Assembly: GCA_040756655.1 (NCBI GenBank)
Contig: JBFLYN010000019.1
Span: 1 to 57,990 of the forward strand
DNA from: JBFLYN01 sp040756655
GTDB taxonomy: Bacteria; Bacillota; Sulfobacillia; UBA8153
Reading direction: 5' to 3'
DNA length: 57,990 bases
Below the pieces are notes generated by a model, which was given only the letters and a program-made list of their open reading frames with translations, did not search any database and was not told where the DNA came from. Of this stretch, positions 38,657-47,256 are shown one piece after another (the first letter of the stretch is position 1; every line of letters begins with the position of its first letter). The position numbers were made by a program, and so were the translations under genes.

Positions 38657-40930
38657 TCACTCAAACTGGCCGCTGAGGGTCCGGTACACGATGGCGGCAG
38701 CTTCGGCCCGGCTCAAAGAAGCGCTCGGGCGGAAGAGCCCGGTGTCGTCACCTCCGAAAATCCCCAAGTCTGTGGTGAGAGCCACCGCGTACTGCGCCCA
38801 TACCGGCACCTGTTCCCAGTCACCGTACACGGAGATAGGGCCGACGCCATGGCCGGTGGGTAATGTCACCCGTGCCGGCTGGTACAGGGCCAGACCTCGG
38901 GTGATCACCACGGCCGCTTCTTGGCGGCTGAGCGGGCGGTCCGGGTAGAAGCGCTGGTCGGCCTCGCCCACCATGAGTAAAGACTGCCCGGCCAGTTGCA
39001 CATGTGGGTGGTACCAGGCATCAGACGCCACGTCCAGCCACTGGGGAAGAGGCTGGTGCGGCACGGGCGAGACGCTGAGAGCACCGGTGATGAGCTTGGC
39101 AAACTCAGCGCGGGTGACGGGATCCGCTGGCCGGTACTGTCCGGCGTCGCCCTCCACGAGGCCTTGCCCGGCCAAGTGCTCGATATACGGGTGAGCCCAG
39201 TGGAAGGGGTCGACGTCGGCGAACGTCCTGCCGTCATGGGCAGGCAGACCGCCGACGGGCGGTCTACCCGGCGTGGCGCTTTCCCTGGCGGCAGCCCCGA
39301 GGATGTCCCACATGCGTGCATCCTCGTAACCGATCCTCCACAGCGCGACCCCGGCCAGGCCGTACCTTTGCACCAGGGAAACCTTGCGGCTTACGCTGTA
39401 GGAGTTCTCGAACCAAACCTGGTGAGCAATGCCGTTCTGTGAGTAAGAGAAATGGGGTACTTGGGCCCGGTCGTCCCACTGGATGCTGGCACCGACCTGG
39501 CGGGAGAGTGCCAGGGCTTCATCGGCGGAGAGGTAGTTGATGCTCCCATCAGAGCCCCAGTTGTAGCCGTACCCCGCGATACCCAGCAGAAGTTTCTCCC
39601 TGGGAATGTGCTGGATGGCATAGCGCACGACCTCCTCCACCCAGTCGATGGCTGCCACCGGGCCCGGCCCCGACCACCTGCCGTGCTGGTCGTAAGTCAT
39701 GATTCCCACGTAGTCTGCATACTGGGCCAGGGCCGCGTAGTCATGAGCGTCGGCTCCGGAGTCCATGGGGGCATCGGAACGCTTGGCCTCCAGGGCCAAG
39801 ACCAGTCCCCGGCCTTCGTTCCTCAACAGCGCCGAGAGTTCCCGGACAAAAGCCGTGAAACTATCGCGTGACGTCAGGGGAAGGGCCTCGAAATCGATGG
39901 TCACACCGTCAAACCCGGCCTGCCGGACCTGCTCGGTGATGCTACGGATGCTCTGGCTCCTGACCTTTGGGTCATCAAGCATGACCGTATGGCCCTTTTC
40001 GTTGTTGATCATCACGTAAAGCTTCCGGCCAGCGGACTGGACCCGGTGGGTAAGGCTATCATGGACCGCCGTATCCCGGGCACTCAAGGTTCCATCCCGG
40101 CGTAGTGTATACCAAAACGGTGATACCACGTCCATGAGGGGTAGGTGGCTTTGTAGCGATTTCTCCGCGGCCTGGTCCTGGCCCCACTGGGCCCAGTAGG
40201 CCAGGATGGTAAATCCCGGGGCAACTGGAGCAGCAGGTTGCGACGGTGCCGGCTGGGATGGCCCGGGTTCTGGTGCCGGTTGCTCGGCCGCTACTCCAAA
40301 GTAACGCAAAACGCCATTATATATTCCCAAGGCCGCGTTGTGGCGAGTACTCTCCAGGAGCAAGAGCCTTTCGTCCTCCCGGTTACTGAGAAACCCGATT
40401 TCCAGGAGGGCTGCAGGTATGGTGGTGTTCTTCAGTACGTAGTATTCCCGGGAAATAGTCCCCACGTTGCGCATGCCCGTGGCGGCGATGAGTTCGGCCT
40501 GCATGACCCGGGCCAAACGTTCGGTACCGCGGGAAGCCATGTAGTAGGTGGTAATGCCCCGGATGGCCGGGTTGGGATTCCAGTCGTTGTGGATGCTCAA
40601 GAATAGATCGGCGCCGCTACGGTTGGCAATGGTCATGCGCGCCAGAAGCTGGCTGGCATTGGGCATGTCCGGGACGTAGGGAAGGTGGTTGGTGGTGCGA
40701 GTCATAACCACCCTGGCGCCAGCTGCTTCCAGCATATCCCGGGCCTTTAACGCGATGGCCAGCACGTTGTGATCCTCGATGGTCCCGGTTACCCCCCGGG
40801 CTCCCGTGTTGGCCCCGTGCCCGGGGTCCAAGACCACGGTCTTGCCCTGTAACCCTGAGGCAGCCACCGGTTGGGCCAGGATGACCAGGAGGGCAATCAA
40901 CCCGGCAGCAATGCAAAGGCGCTTCCTCAT
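38657..40930 (-). CDS. secreted amidase / GH18 / SLH cell-wall hydrolase
   Basis: A 757-residue protein with a signal peptide (about residues 1-25, ending PVAASG). Residues 28-210 form an N-acetylmuramoyl-L-alanine amidase (Amidase_3) with zinc ligands in VVLDPGHGANTG, the Glu of TIEDHN, LSIHNDWN and ALLEIGFLSN. A Pro-rich linker leads to a GH18 domain (about 240-545) with the catalytic motif FDGVTIDFE and YVGIMTYDQHG, like spore cortex-lytic SleL/YaaH. Three SLH repeats (about 565-757; FADVDPFHWAHPYIEHLAGQ) end the protein and would anchor it to the cell wall. It probably remodels peptidoglycan, perhaps spore cortex or the mother-cell wall. Confidence 0.93.
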   Translation of the reverse strand: MRKRLCIAAGLIALLVILAQPVAASGLQGKTVVLDPGHGANTGARGVTGTIEDHNVLAIALKARDMLEAAGARVVMTRTTNHLPYVPDMPNASQLLARMTIANRSGADLFLSIHNDWNPNPAIRGITTYYMASRGTERLARVMQAELIAATGMRNVGTISREYYVLKNTTIPAALLEIGFLSNREDERLLLLESTRHNAALGIYNGVLRYFGVAAEQPAPEPGPSQPAPSQPAAPVAPGFTILAYWAQWGQDQAAEKSLQSHLPLMDVVSPFWYTLRRDGTLSARDTAVHDSLTHRVQSAGRKLYVMINNEKGHTVMLDDPKVRSQSIRSITEQVRQAGFDGVTIDFEALPLTSRDSFTAFVRELSALLRNEGRGLVLALEAKRSDAPMDSGADAHDYAALAQYADYVGIMTYDQHGRWSGPGPVAAIDWVEEVVRYAIQHIPREKLLLGIAGYGYNWGSDGSINYLSADEALALSRQVGASIQWDDRAQVPHFSYSQNGIAHQVWFENSYSVSRKVSLVQRYGLAGVALWRIGYEDARMWDILGAAARESATPGRPPVGGLPAHDGRTFADVDPFHWAHPYIEHLAGQGLVEGDAGQYRPADPVTRAEFAKLITGALSVSPVPHQPLPQWLDVASDAWYHPHVQLAGQSLLMVGEADQRFYPDRPLSRQEAAVVITRGLALYQPARVTLPTGHGVGPISVYGDWEQVPVWAQYAVALTTDLGIFGGDDTGLFRPSASLSRAEAAAIVYRTLSGQFE

Positions 40931-41008
40931 GCGTCTCCCCCTCAGTATTGCTGATGTTGCGTTCTGGATAGGCCTGCTAGGTCAGCAGTTTTGTGGTTGA
41001 CATAACAA

Positions 41009-41038
41009 ATTATATCGAGGGAGTGCACTTTCTGTCAC
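41009..41038 (-). promoter_or_regulatory. probable promoter of the amidase-GH18-SLH gene
   Basis: On the minus strand TATAAT (41009-41014) follows a GTGACA hexamer (five of six matches to TTGACA) after an 18-base spacer. The start site would be about 70 bases upstream of the gene. Confidence 0.6.
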
Positions 41039-41214
41039 CTCTGCCAGGGCACCGAGAACACCTCCTGGTGCCGCTAGGAACCACAATCCGGAGCATCCCC
41101 GCCTTGTGCTGCTGTTTTGCTCCTCGATGGTATTGCTAACCACTCTATAGGCAGGAAAATCAGGATCTTTCGCCGAACGTACCGTGGTACCCGGTCCCCA
41201 CGGGAGGACTGGCG

Positions 41215-42060
41215 ATGGCAAAAACAGCTTTGAGCTCCACCGTTATCCTGGGTGACATTCACGGGCGCATGGATGTGCTGGAGGAGGCTCTCGAAGCAGC
41301 TGGCCTGTCCACGCACGGCCGCTGGACCGGGGGTGAGTCACACCTGGTGCAGTTGGGTGACCTCATCGACCGGGGCCCGGCTTCTCTGAGCGTGCTCGAC
41401 TTCATGATGAGGCTTGAAAGCGAAGCAGAGCAGTCCGGCGGTAGCGTCACCACTCTATTGGGGAATCACGAGCTCATGGCCCTGGTGGCGTCATTCCCCG
41501 GGACGCCGTCTCTTAGGCCCTGGTGGTTCGAAAACGGCGGCAGGGCCACCCTGCACCAGTGGCGCCAGCTCAACGGTGACAAGTCCGATGAGGATTTTTT
41601 CCAGGAGTTCGGTCCCAACGGCAGGTATGGTGAATGGCTGAGCCGGCGCCCTGTGGTCGCTCTGGCCCAAGGCCACCTCTGCTCTCACGCCGGTATCGAC
41701 GCGGGCGAGCTGGACATGGTGAAACAGGCAGTAGAAGCAACGCTCTCAGATCCCCAGAAGCTTTTGTTGCGGATGCTCTCTTTGGGGGACCCGGTGTTTG
41801 GAAGTCAGGGCCCGTTCTGGAGGCGGAACTGGCAATTCCGGAGATTGCCCCCGGGCGTCCAGCGACAGGTCATCGGGCATACTCCCGGCCCCGGAGTGGT
41901 CGTTTCGGCCGGGGGGCGACTGATCAACCTCGACGTAGGGAGCTACCAAAGCGGGCGTTGGGCAGCCCTGGTCCTGCCGGGTTCATCTGCCATAGTACAC
42001 CTCTCCACCGGCCGCCGGGTCATCCTGGAGCCGGGCGTAGACATGACCATCGAGTTTTGA
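41215..42060 (+). CDS. PPP-type metallophosphoesterase (Shelphs-like)
   Basis: A 281-residue calcineurin-fold phosphatase. The three signature motifs are in order: GDIHGRMDVLEEAL (residue 13 on), LGDLIDRGPASLSVL (about 48) and LLGNHELMALVASFP (about 83), with later histidines in LCSHAGIDAG and VIGHTPGPGV. This set defines PPP-family protein or polyphosphate phosphatases with a two-metal centre. Shewanella-like protein phosphatases have the closest layout. ATG 41215 follows GGGAGG by seven bases. It is a lone plus-strand gene facing the minus-strand moeB/tusA block. Confidence 0.87.
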   Translation: MAKTALSSTVILGDIHGRMDVLEEALEAAGLSTHGRWTGGESHLVQLGDLIDRGPASLSVLDFMMRLESEAEQSGGSVTTLLGNHELMALVASFPGTPSLRPWWFENGGRATLHQWRQLNGDKSDEDFFQEFGPNGRYGEWLSRRPVVALAQGHLCSHAGIDAGELDMVKQAVEATLSDPQKLLLRMLSLGDPVFGSQGPFWRRNWQFRRLPPGVQRQVIGHTPGPGVVVSAGGRLINLDVGSYQSGRWAALVLPGSSAIVHLSTGRRVILEPGVDMTIEF

Positions 42061-42062
42061 CA

Positions 42063-42869
42063 CTAGCGCTCCTGGAGATGGCAGTCCTCTTCCAGATCCA
42101 CCAGCTCGATGACAGCTCCTTCCCGACACACGGAGCATTCGGGGTTCCTCTCCACGCTTACTTCACGAAATGACATGTGCAGGACATCTACCAGGAGCAA
42201 CCTGCCGGAAAGCGGGCTTCCGGCCCCCAGGAGCACCTTGATGGCCTCGCCCGCCTGGATGGCTCCCACCAGCCCCGCCACTGCGCCCAGGATGCCCGCC
42301 TCCGCGCAACCTGGTACTGTTCCCGGGGGAGGGACTACCGGGAACAGGCAGCGATAGCAAGGGGTTTTTCCGGGAATGATGGTGGTGACCATGCCGTCGA
42401 ACCGTAGCACCCCGGCCTCTATTAGCGGCTTTTTCTCCAGTACGCAGGTATCGTTCAAGAGGTAGCGGGTGGCCAGGTTATCTACGGCGTTCACTACCAC
42501 GTCATAAGACGATACGAGGTTGCGGGCATTGGCCGCCCGCAACCGGACCCGGTGCGGGTGGACGGCAACGTCCGGGTTGAGCGCCAAGAGAGTCTGAGCC
42601 CCTGACTCAACCTTAGGTTTCCCTAGAGTCCCGGTGCTGTGCAGTATCTGGCGTTGGAGATTAGAAATATCCACATCATCGGCATCCACCAGCCCAATAG
42701 TGCCCACGCCCGCTGCTGCCAGGTAGTAAGCAGCTGGCGAACCCAGTCCTCCTGCGCCCACTACCAGCACGGAAGCGTCAAGCAGGCGGCGTTGCCCCTT
42801 GCCCCCTACCTGGGGGAGGATGAGCTGGCGAGAGTAGCGCCGGATTTGCTGATCGTCTAGGCCAAACAC
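42063..42869 (-). CDS. MoeB/ThiF/HesA-family sulfur-carrier adenylyltransferase
   Basis: A 268-residue E1-like enzyme that adenylates the C-terminus of a ubiquitin-like sulfur carrier. The nucleotide-binding stretch VLVVGAGGLGSPAAYYLAAA is near residue 34 and the Asp/Arg region DADDVDISNLQRQILH near 62. The zinc cysteines are in PCYRCLF and CSVC. There is no C-terminal rhodanese domain. The typical catalytic-Cys loop reads VPGCAEAGILG. It lies two bases after the tusA-like gene, so sulfur transfer for molybdopterin, thiamine or thio-tRNA is likely; the carrier protein is not in the window. Confidence 0.9.
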   Translation of the reverse strand: MFGLDDQQIRRYSRQLILPQVGGKGQRRLLDASVLVVGAGGLGSPAAYYLAAAGVGTIGLVDADDVDISNLQRQILHSTGTLGKPKVESGAQTLLALNPDVAVHPHRVRLRAANARNLVSSYDVVVNAVDNLATRYLLNDTCVLEKKPLIEAGVLRFDGMVTTIIPGKTPCYRCLFPVVPPPGTVPGCAEAGILGAVAGLVGAIQAGEAIKVLLGAGSPLSGRLLLVDVLHMSFREVSVERNPECSVCREGAVIELVDLEEDCHLQER

Positions 42870-42871
42870 GG

Positions 42872-43114
42872 CTAAGCATCCTCCTCCTTGGGCCCTTTTC
42901 GCGCCACAATGAGCCAGCCCTGCCCCCTGGGGATCACGCCCAGCACTTCGTGACCGTAGAGCGCCAACGAGCGGGGGACATTGGAGGCAGCCGGCGGGTA
43001 ATCTACGGTGATGTCCACCGTCTCTCCCGGTTCCATCTCCTCAAGTACCAGAAGGGCTTTGACGAAAGTATAAGGGCAGACTTCGCCACAAAGGTCAAGC
43101 CGGCGCTTCTTCAC
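42872..43114 (-). CDS. TusA/SirA-family sulfur transfer protein
   Basis: An 80-residue TusA-fold protein. The conserved opening LDLCGEVCPYTFVKALLVLE places the persulfide-carrying Cys in the CPxx motif near residue 13, with a second Cys four residues earlier. Family members hand sulfur from cysteine desulfurases to acceptors in tRNA thiolation or cofactor synthesis. The ATG overlaps the coaX stop by four bases, and the MoeB-like gene follows immediately, so both act together. Confidence 0.9.
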   Translation of the reverse strand: MKKRRLDLCGEVCPYTFVKALLVLEEMEPGETVDITVDYPPAASNVPRSLALYGHEVLGVIPRGQGWLIVARKGPKEEDA

Positions 43115-43908
43115 TGGCCCACGCCGTCCTTTCCCTCCGCCTCTTCCTGGTTGCGCTCGTAGATGATGCGTAACCCCTCCAGGGTTAACAGGGGATCGAC
43201 GCGTTCGATGGTGGATGACTCCCGGGCGATTAGATGAGCCAGGCCGCCGGTGGCGATGACGCGAGGGCGGTCACCCAGTTCGCGGCTGATCCGCCGGACC
43301 AGTTCATCCACCTGGCCGGCGAACCCGAAGAGGATCCCCGCCTGCATGCTGGCTATGGTATTCTTACCAATGGCCGAGCGCGGCCGGGCGATCTCCACCC
43401 GGGGCAGCTTGGCTGCCCGCTCGAACAGGGCCTCGGTGGAAATACCGATACCCGGAGCAATGGCCCCTCCCAAGTACTCGCCGGTCTTGGAGATGGCATC
43501 AAACGTAGTGGCAGTGCCGAAATCGACCACTACGGCCGGGCCCCCATACTTCTCAAAGGCAGCCACGGCATTAACTATGCGGTCAGCGCCTACTTCGCGG
43601 GGGTCTTCGTAGCGGATGGCCATGCCGGTGCGGATGCCGGGCCCCACCAGCAACGCTTCGATGTCGAAGAACTTGGATAGGGCCTCGCGCATGACCGGGG
43701 CCAGTGGCGGTACTACCGACGAGATAATAGCAGCGTGGATCTGGCGGCGTTCAATGCCGTCGTAAGACAGAAGCTGCAAAAACAGGATACCATACTCGTC
43801 AGCGGTACTGTCCCGGTTGGTGGAAACCCTCCAGTTGGTCACCAGTTCCGAATCCCGGTAAATCCCGGTCACGATATTGGTGTTGCCAATGTCCACGGTC
43901 AAGATCAC
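43111..43908 (-). CDS. coaX: type III pantothenate kinase
   Basis: A 265-residue kinase that phosphorylates pantothenate, the first committed step of coenzyme A synthesis. The ASKHA-fold phosphate motifs are visible: ILTVDIGNTNIVTGIY at the N-terminus, VGADRIVNAVAAFEKYG near residue 103, VVDFGTATTFDAI near 122 and ATGGLAHLI toward the C-terminus. GTG 43908 lies seven bases after GGGGAGGGG and overlaps the P1 peptidase stop (GTGA). Type III kinases are insensitive to CoA feedback. Confidence 0.95.
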   Translation of the reverse strand: MILTVDIGNTNIVTGIYRDSELVTNWRVSTNRDSTADEYGILFLQLLSYDGIERRQIHAAIISSVVPPLAPVMREALSKFFDIEALLVGPGIRTGMAIRYEDPREVGADRIVNAVAAFEKYGGPAVVVDFGTATTFDAISKTGEYLGGAIAPGIGISTEALFERAAKLPRVEIARPRSAIGKNTIASMQAGILFGFAGQVDELVRRISRELGDRPRVIATGGLAHLIARESSTIERVDPLLTLEGLRIIYERNQEEAEGKDGVGQ

Positions 43909-44795
43909 TGCATGTCCCCTCCCCAAACCGCTCTCACCACAGCCTCACCCACAACCTCCGCGGCCGCCGCCCCCAGTTCGGTTACCCCGGCGGCCTTGGT
44001 GCCAGTGGACAGCACGAATATGGTATCTCCATCGTACATGGTGTGACTGGGCCGGATGGTGCGGGCCAGCCCATCATGGGCCATCTCCGCCACCTTTCTC
44101 GCCTCCACCCTGGAGAGCCTAGCGCAGGTGGCCACCACGGCCAACGTGGTGTTGGTCCCCGCCCACACCCTGGCCCCGGGCGCCTGGCACCCTCTGGAAC
44201 TGGACAGCCGGGTCCCATGTTCCCAGTGGTAGATATCGCCCAGCGCGTTTACGGCCACCACCGCGCCCACTGCCACGCCGCCGGGGAGGTGACGCGCAGC
44301 CCGGCCGATCCCGCCCGGCCCGACGTTACCCGTCCATTTGCCCACCGTAGCGCCGGTGCCCGCTCCCACCAACCCTTCGCGCAAAGGTGCCTGGCTGGCG
44401 TTTAGGCAAGCAAGGTAGCCCATACCCGGTCCCGGGCGGGCCTTGGGGTCTCCCACGCCCAGATCGAAAAGCACGGCGGCCGGTACAACCGGTACTCGCG
44501 CCACTCCCGTGTCGAAGCCCAGCCCCTGCTCCTCCAGGTAGCGGACTACGCCGGACGCAGCCTCTAACCCGAAAGCACTGCCTCCCGTCAGCAATACGGC
44601 ATGCACGTGTTCTACCAGGTTCCCGGGCCGGAGGAGGTCGGTCTCCCTGGTCCCCGGCGCTGACCCGCGCACCTCCACGGCCGCCGTTGCCCCGCCGGGA
44701 CAAAGTACGACTGTGCACCCGGTCCTTCCCACCCGGTCGGTGGCATGACCGGCCAGCACTCCCGGCACATCGGTTATGCATCCCGGCACGGGCAT
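43905..44795 (-). CDS. P1/DmpA-family peptidase (L-aminopeptidase/D-esterase type)
   Basis: A 296-residue member of the S58 (P1/DmpA) family of Ntn-like autoprocessing hydrolases. Family signatures are ITDVPGVLAGHATD at the start, LLTGGSAFGLEAASGVVRYL, GGVAVGAVVAVNALGDI and the autoproteolysis region AGTNTTLAVVATCARLSR, where the Thr would become the nucleophile. ATG 44795 overlaps birA by 22 bases; a GTG two codons downstream is an alternative with better ribosome-site spacing. Its place between birA and coaX suggests a link to cofactor metabolism, for instance hydrolysis of amide conjugates, but the substrate is unknown. Confidence 0.88.
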   Translation of the reverse strand: MPVPGCITDVPGVLAGHATDRVGRTGCTVVLCPGGATAAVEVRGSAPGTRETDLLRPGNLVEHVHAVLLTGGSAFGLEAASGVVRYLEEQGLGFDTGVARVPVVPAAVLFDLGVGDPKARPGPGMGYLACLNASQAPLREGLVGAGTGATVGKWTGNVGPGGIGRAARHLPGGVAVGAVVAVNALGDIYHWEHGTRLSSSRGCQAPGARVWAGTNTTLAVVATCARLSRVEARKVAEMAHDGLARTIRPSHTMYDGDTIFVLSTGTKAAGVTELGAAAAEVVGEAVVRAVWGGDMQ

Positions 44796-45580
44796 CCCCC
44801 TTTTCGCCGGATCTGGCTCACGTCCCCAGCCATCACCGTCACCATCTGGTCCCCGGTCTGCACCAGCAAGTTGCCGTCCCCATCGATGTCCACGGCTATG
44901 CCCTCGAAGCACCGCCCCGGCATGGATACCACCACCGCAAGCCCCAGCGTTATGGACAGGTCCCGCCAAGCCTCGTGGACCAAGGCCCAGTCTCGCGACC
45001 GGGCCTGACGGTACCTGATGAACGTTCGCCTGACCACCGCCGCAAGCAAGGGCTCTAGGGCCTGCCGGCACCCGGTTTCCAATCTGAGACTGGTGGGAGG
45101 TGCAGCCATCTCACCTTCCCAGGAGAGCTGGTTTACGTTGATCCCGGTCCCCGCAACCACCCAGTCCCGTCCCAGCTCAAGCAGGATGCCGGCGACTTTC
45201 TTTCCTTTAATGTAGACGTCGTTGGGCCACTTGAGCCCCATTCTCAGTTTTGTGGTGTCTGCCACTCCCTCGGCAGCCCCCACCGCGCTCACCAGCGACA
45301 GGCGCGATGCCACACCAAGTTCCGCCGGCGGGCGGAACACTAGTGAAAACCAAAGACCACCCCGGGAAGATGCCCAGTGCCTCCCGAGTCGCCCGCGTCC
45401 GTGTGACTGCTCGGCCGCCAGCACCAACGTGCCTTCGGGACAGCCGCTGTTGGCAAGTTCGCGGGCAACATCGTTGGTGGAGGTAACCTCATCCAGCAGC
45501 ACTAGCTCCCGGCCCAAAGGACTCTCTTGGAGATGATAAAGATAGGTCTCTGTGTCGAACCACCCGCTCGTCGGACCCAC
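44774..45580 (-). CDS. birA: biotin-protein ligase
   Basis: A 268-residue monofunctional biotin-[acetyl-CoA-carboxylase] ligase. The catalytic domain has the biotinyl-AMP motif SHGRGRLGRHWASS (about residue 60), KWPNDVYIKGKKVAGILLE (about 115) and GTGINVN. The small C-terminal domain (about 215-265) is present. The N-terminal DNA-binding domain of BirA repressors is absent, so it should not regulate transcription itself. It joins biotin to carrier proteins such as the BCCP subunit. It is cotranscribed with the ECF gene upstream, two bases away. Confidence 0.94.
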   Translation of the reverse strand: MGPTSGWFDTETYLYHLQESPLGRELVLLDEVTSTNDVARELANSGCPEGTLVLAAEQSHGRGRLGRHWASSRGGLWFSLVFRPPAELGVASRLSLVSAVGAAEGVADTTKLRMGLKWPNDVYIKGKKVAGILLELGRDWVVAGTGINVNQLSWEGEMAAPPTSLRLETGCRQALEPLLAAVVRRTFIRYRQARSRDWALVHEAWRDLSITLGLAVVVSMPGRCFEGIAVDIDGDGNLLVQTGDQMVTVMAGDVSQIRRKGGCPCRDA

Positions 45581-45582
45581 CC

Positions 45583-46338
45583 CTAGCGCGCTCTTGGTAC
45601 TCCCCGGGCCCGTAGCAGGGCCCCATGAAGAACGCTGGTGATAACCATGGCCACGATGATCTCGGGCACCCCATGGGTCACGCCCACGGCCAAAGCTGCG
45701 GGTGCTGGGAGATACCCCCGGGCCACGGATAAGCCCAGCACCCCCACGGTGTTGGCGGTTGTGCCTGCCAACGCTGCCAGGGCCGGTCCCCGCTGTGCAT
45801 CCTTAGCCAGCACGAAAGTACCCCACCCGGCCAGCACGGAGGCGGCCAGCACCAGAAACCAGGTGGCGGCGGTACTGGCATGAATGGCCCCGACCAGCCC
45901 CCCGCTTCCCGGCACATATCCTGCCCCGAAATGCTGGATGGTACCGTGAACAGTGTGTCCCACCACCAGGGCCGCAACCAGGGCCAAGCCCGGGCGAGCC
46001 CGGCGGTTAGTGGTCAGCCGAAAAGCGTAGTAGGCCAGGACACCAATGAGAAGGCGAGGAAGGAAAGCTACCAGCGGGTCGGTAAACATGAGCTTGGCAA
46101 TGGGGTTTGCCTGGGTTTGGGCTCTCCAGAAGCTGAAGGCCCCAAACATGAGTCCCACCAGCGCGCCTACTACCGGTCCCTCAAGGATTCCGGCCAGGAT
46201 GGCGGGCACGTGCATGGTGGTGGCACTTCCCGCGGGCGTTGGAACCGGGATAAAACCTCCGATGGGGGCCAGGCCCAGCACCACTGTGAGCGCACCCAGC
46301 AGCCCGGTGATCACTACCTGCCTGGTACTGAGTTTCAA
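45583..46338 (-). CDS. ECF transporter substrate-binding (S) component
   Basis: A 251-residue membrane protein with about six to seven helices, of the ECF S-component type. The segment ATTMHVPAILAGILEGPVVG and the repeated small-residue pattern GALVGLMFGAFSFW are typical of the FolT/PanT/RibU group. It starts at TTG 46338 behind GGAGGTG (eight bases), not at the earlier in-frame codons. The vitamin is not determined. Operon partners birA and coaX point to biotin or pantothenate; pantothenate is slightly favoured because the sequence does not look like BioY. Energising ATPase and T subunits are not encoded here. Confidence 0.82.
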   Translation of the reverse strand: MKLSTRQVVITGLLGALTVVLGLAPIGGFIPVPTPAGSATTMHVPAILAGILEGPVVGALVGLMFGAFSFWRAQTQANPIAKLMFTDPLVAFLPRLLIGVLAYYAFRLTTNRRARPGLALVAALVVGHTVHGTIQHFGAGYVPGSGGLVGAIHASTAATWFLVLAASVLAGWGTFVLAKDAQRGPALAALAGTTANTVGVLGLSVARGYLPAPAALAVGVTHGVPEIIVAMVITSVLHGALLRARGVPRAR

Positions 46339-46345
46339 TGAAGAA

Positions 46346-46440
46346 CACCTCCGTTCCGTCTCCCCAGAGGGGATGCCGGACGATATGACTGCCGAAAAGG
46401 CCCCGTCAGTGGGTCCGGTGTAGTACCGGCCCGGCACCAG
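46346..46440 (-). promoter_or_regulatory. structured leader of the ECF-birA-coaX operon
   Basis: Three hairpins lie in the 100 bases before the S-component gene: CCGGT/ACCGG at 46415-46429, GCC/GGC around 46391-46401 and CCCC/GGGG at 46362-46372, ten bases before the ribosome site (46346-46352). They could form a vitamin-sensing leader. I do not recognise a known riboswitch class. Confidence 0.35.
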
Positions 46441-46492
46441 TTTCGGCTTGATCCCGGTATTCTACGTGTTAGACCAGATCCCTCTTGCTGCC

Positions 46493-47239
46493 CTAGGTCC
46501 TCAATAGGGTGGAAACTAGGATGCCAGTGACCACTCCCAGGATGATCCCGAAGGTGCCTGAGTGACCCACTCTCAGCTCCTGGGCATCTGGTATCAGTTC
46601 ATCACAAACCACAAATAGCATGGCGCCGCCGGCAAATCCCAAAGCCAGGGCAAGCACCAACGGCGAGAGACCGCCGGCCAGGTAGCCCAGGATCGCACCG
46701 GCACCCATGGGTAGGCCGGCGGCGGCCGTGGCCAGAATGATGGTCCGGTACTTGACCCTGGCTAGGACCATGGGTGCCCCCATGGCCATGCCCTCGGGGA
46801 AGTTCTGTAGTGCCATAAGAACGGCTATGCCCGTTCCAAAACGCTCGGACGCACCGAACCCGGCGCCGATGGCCAGACCTTCCGGGAGGTTGTGCATGGC
46901 TATGCCGAGGCCCACGAAAAGCGACGCCCGGACGTAGCGCGAGCTCTCCAGATCGTCAGACAAGAAGTGTATATGGGGCACCAGGAGGTCTACCAGGGTA
47001 AGGACCAGCACGCCCAGCAATAAACCGGCCAGCCCCCACCATACGGGCGCCAGTTCCAGGGCTTCGGGCATCAGGTCGAAGGCCACCACTGAGATCATGA
47101 TCCCAGCCGAAAAACCCAAAAGGGTGCTGAACACGCGCTTGTCCGGTCTGGCGAAGCAGGCGGTAATGACACCGCCCAGTCCTGTACCAGCCACTCCCGC
47201 TACCAAGCCCACCAGTGCTACTCTAAGGAGTTCATTCAC
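46493..47239 (-). CDS. ZIP-family metal transporter
   Basis: A 248-residue ZIP transporter with eight predicted helices. Helix 4 carries GLGIAMHNLPEGLAIGAGFG and helix 5 carries MALQNFPEGMAMGAPMV, the paired HNxPEG and QNxPEG binuclear metal sites typical of ZupT/GufA proteins. The loop between helices 3 and 4 is short with a single His pair (PHIHFLSDD). It imports zinc, iron or manganese. The start is GTG 47239; a Fur-like sequence lies just upstream. Confidence 0.92.
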   Translation of the reverse strand: MNELLRVALVGLVAGVAGTGLGGVITACFARPDKRVFSTLLGFSAGIMISVVAFDLMPEALELAPVWWGLAGLLLGVLVLTLVDLLVPHIHFLSDDLESSRYVRASLFVGLGIAMHNLPEGLAIGAGFGASERFGTGIAVLMALQNFPEGMAMGAPMVLARVKYRTIILATAAAGLPMGAGAILGYLAGGLSPLVLALALGFAGGAMLFVVCDELIPDAQELRVGHSGTFGIILGVVTGILVSTLLRT

Positions 47240-47256
47240 GTAAGCTCACCAACAAT

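Noticed and set aside
40997..41002. TTGACA as a plus-strand -35 for the phosphatase gene
   Set aside because: No acceptable -10 lies 16-18 bases downstream. The TATAAT nearby fits the opposite strand.
46346..46440. An FMN or THF riboswitch in the ECF leader
   Set aside because: Conserved core sequences of either class are missing; only simple hairpins are visible.
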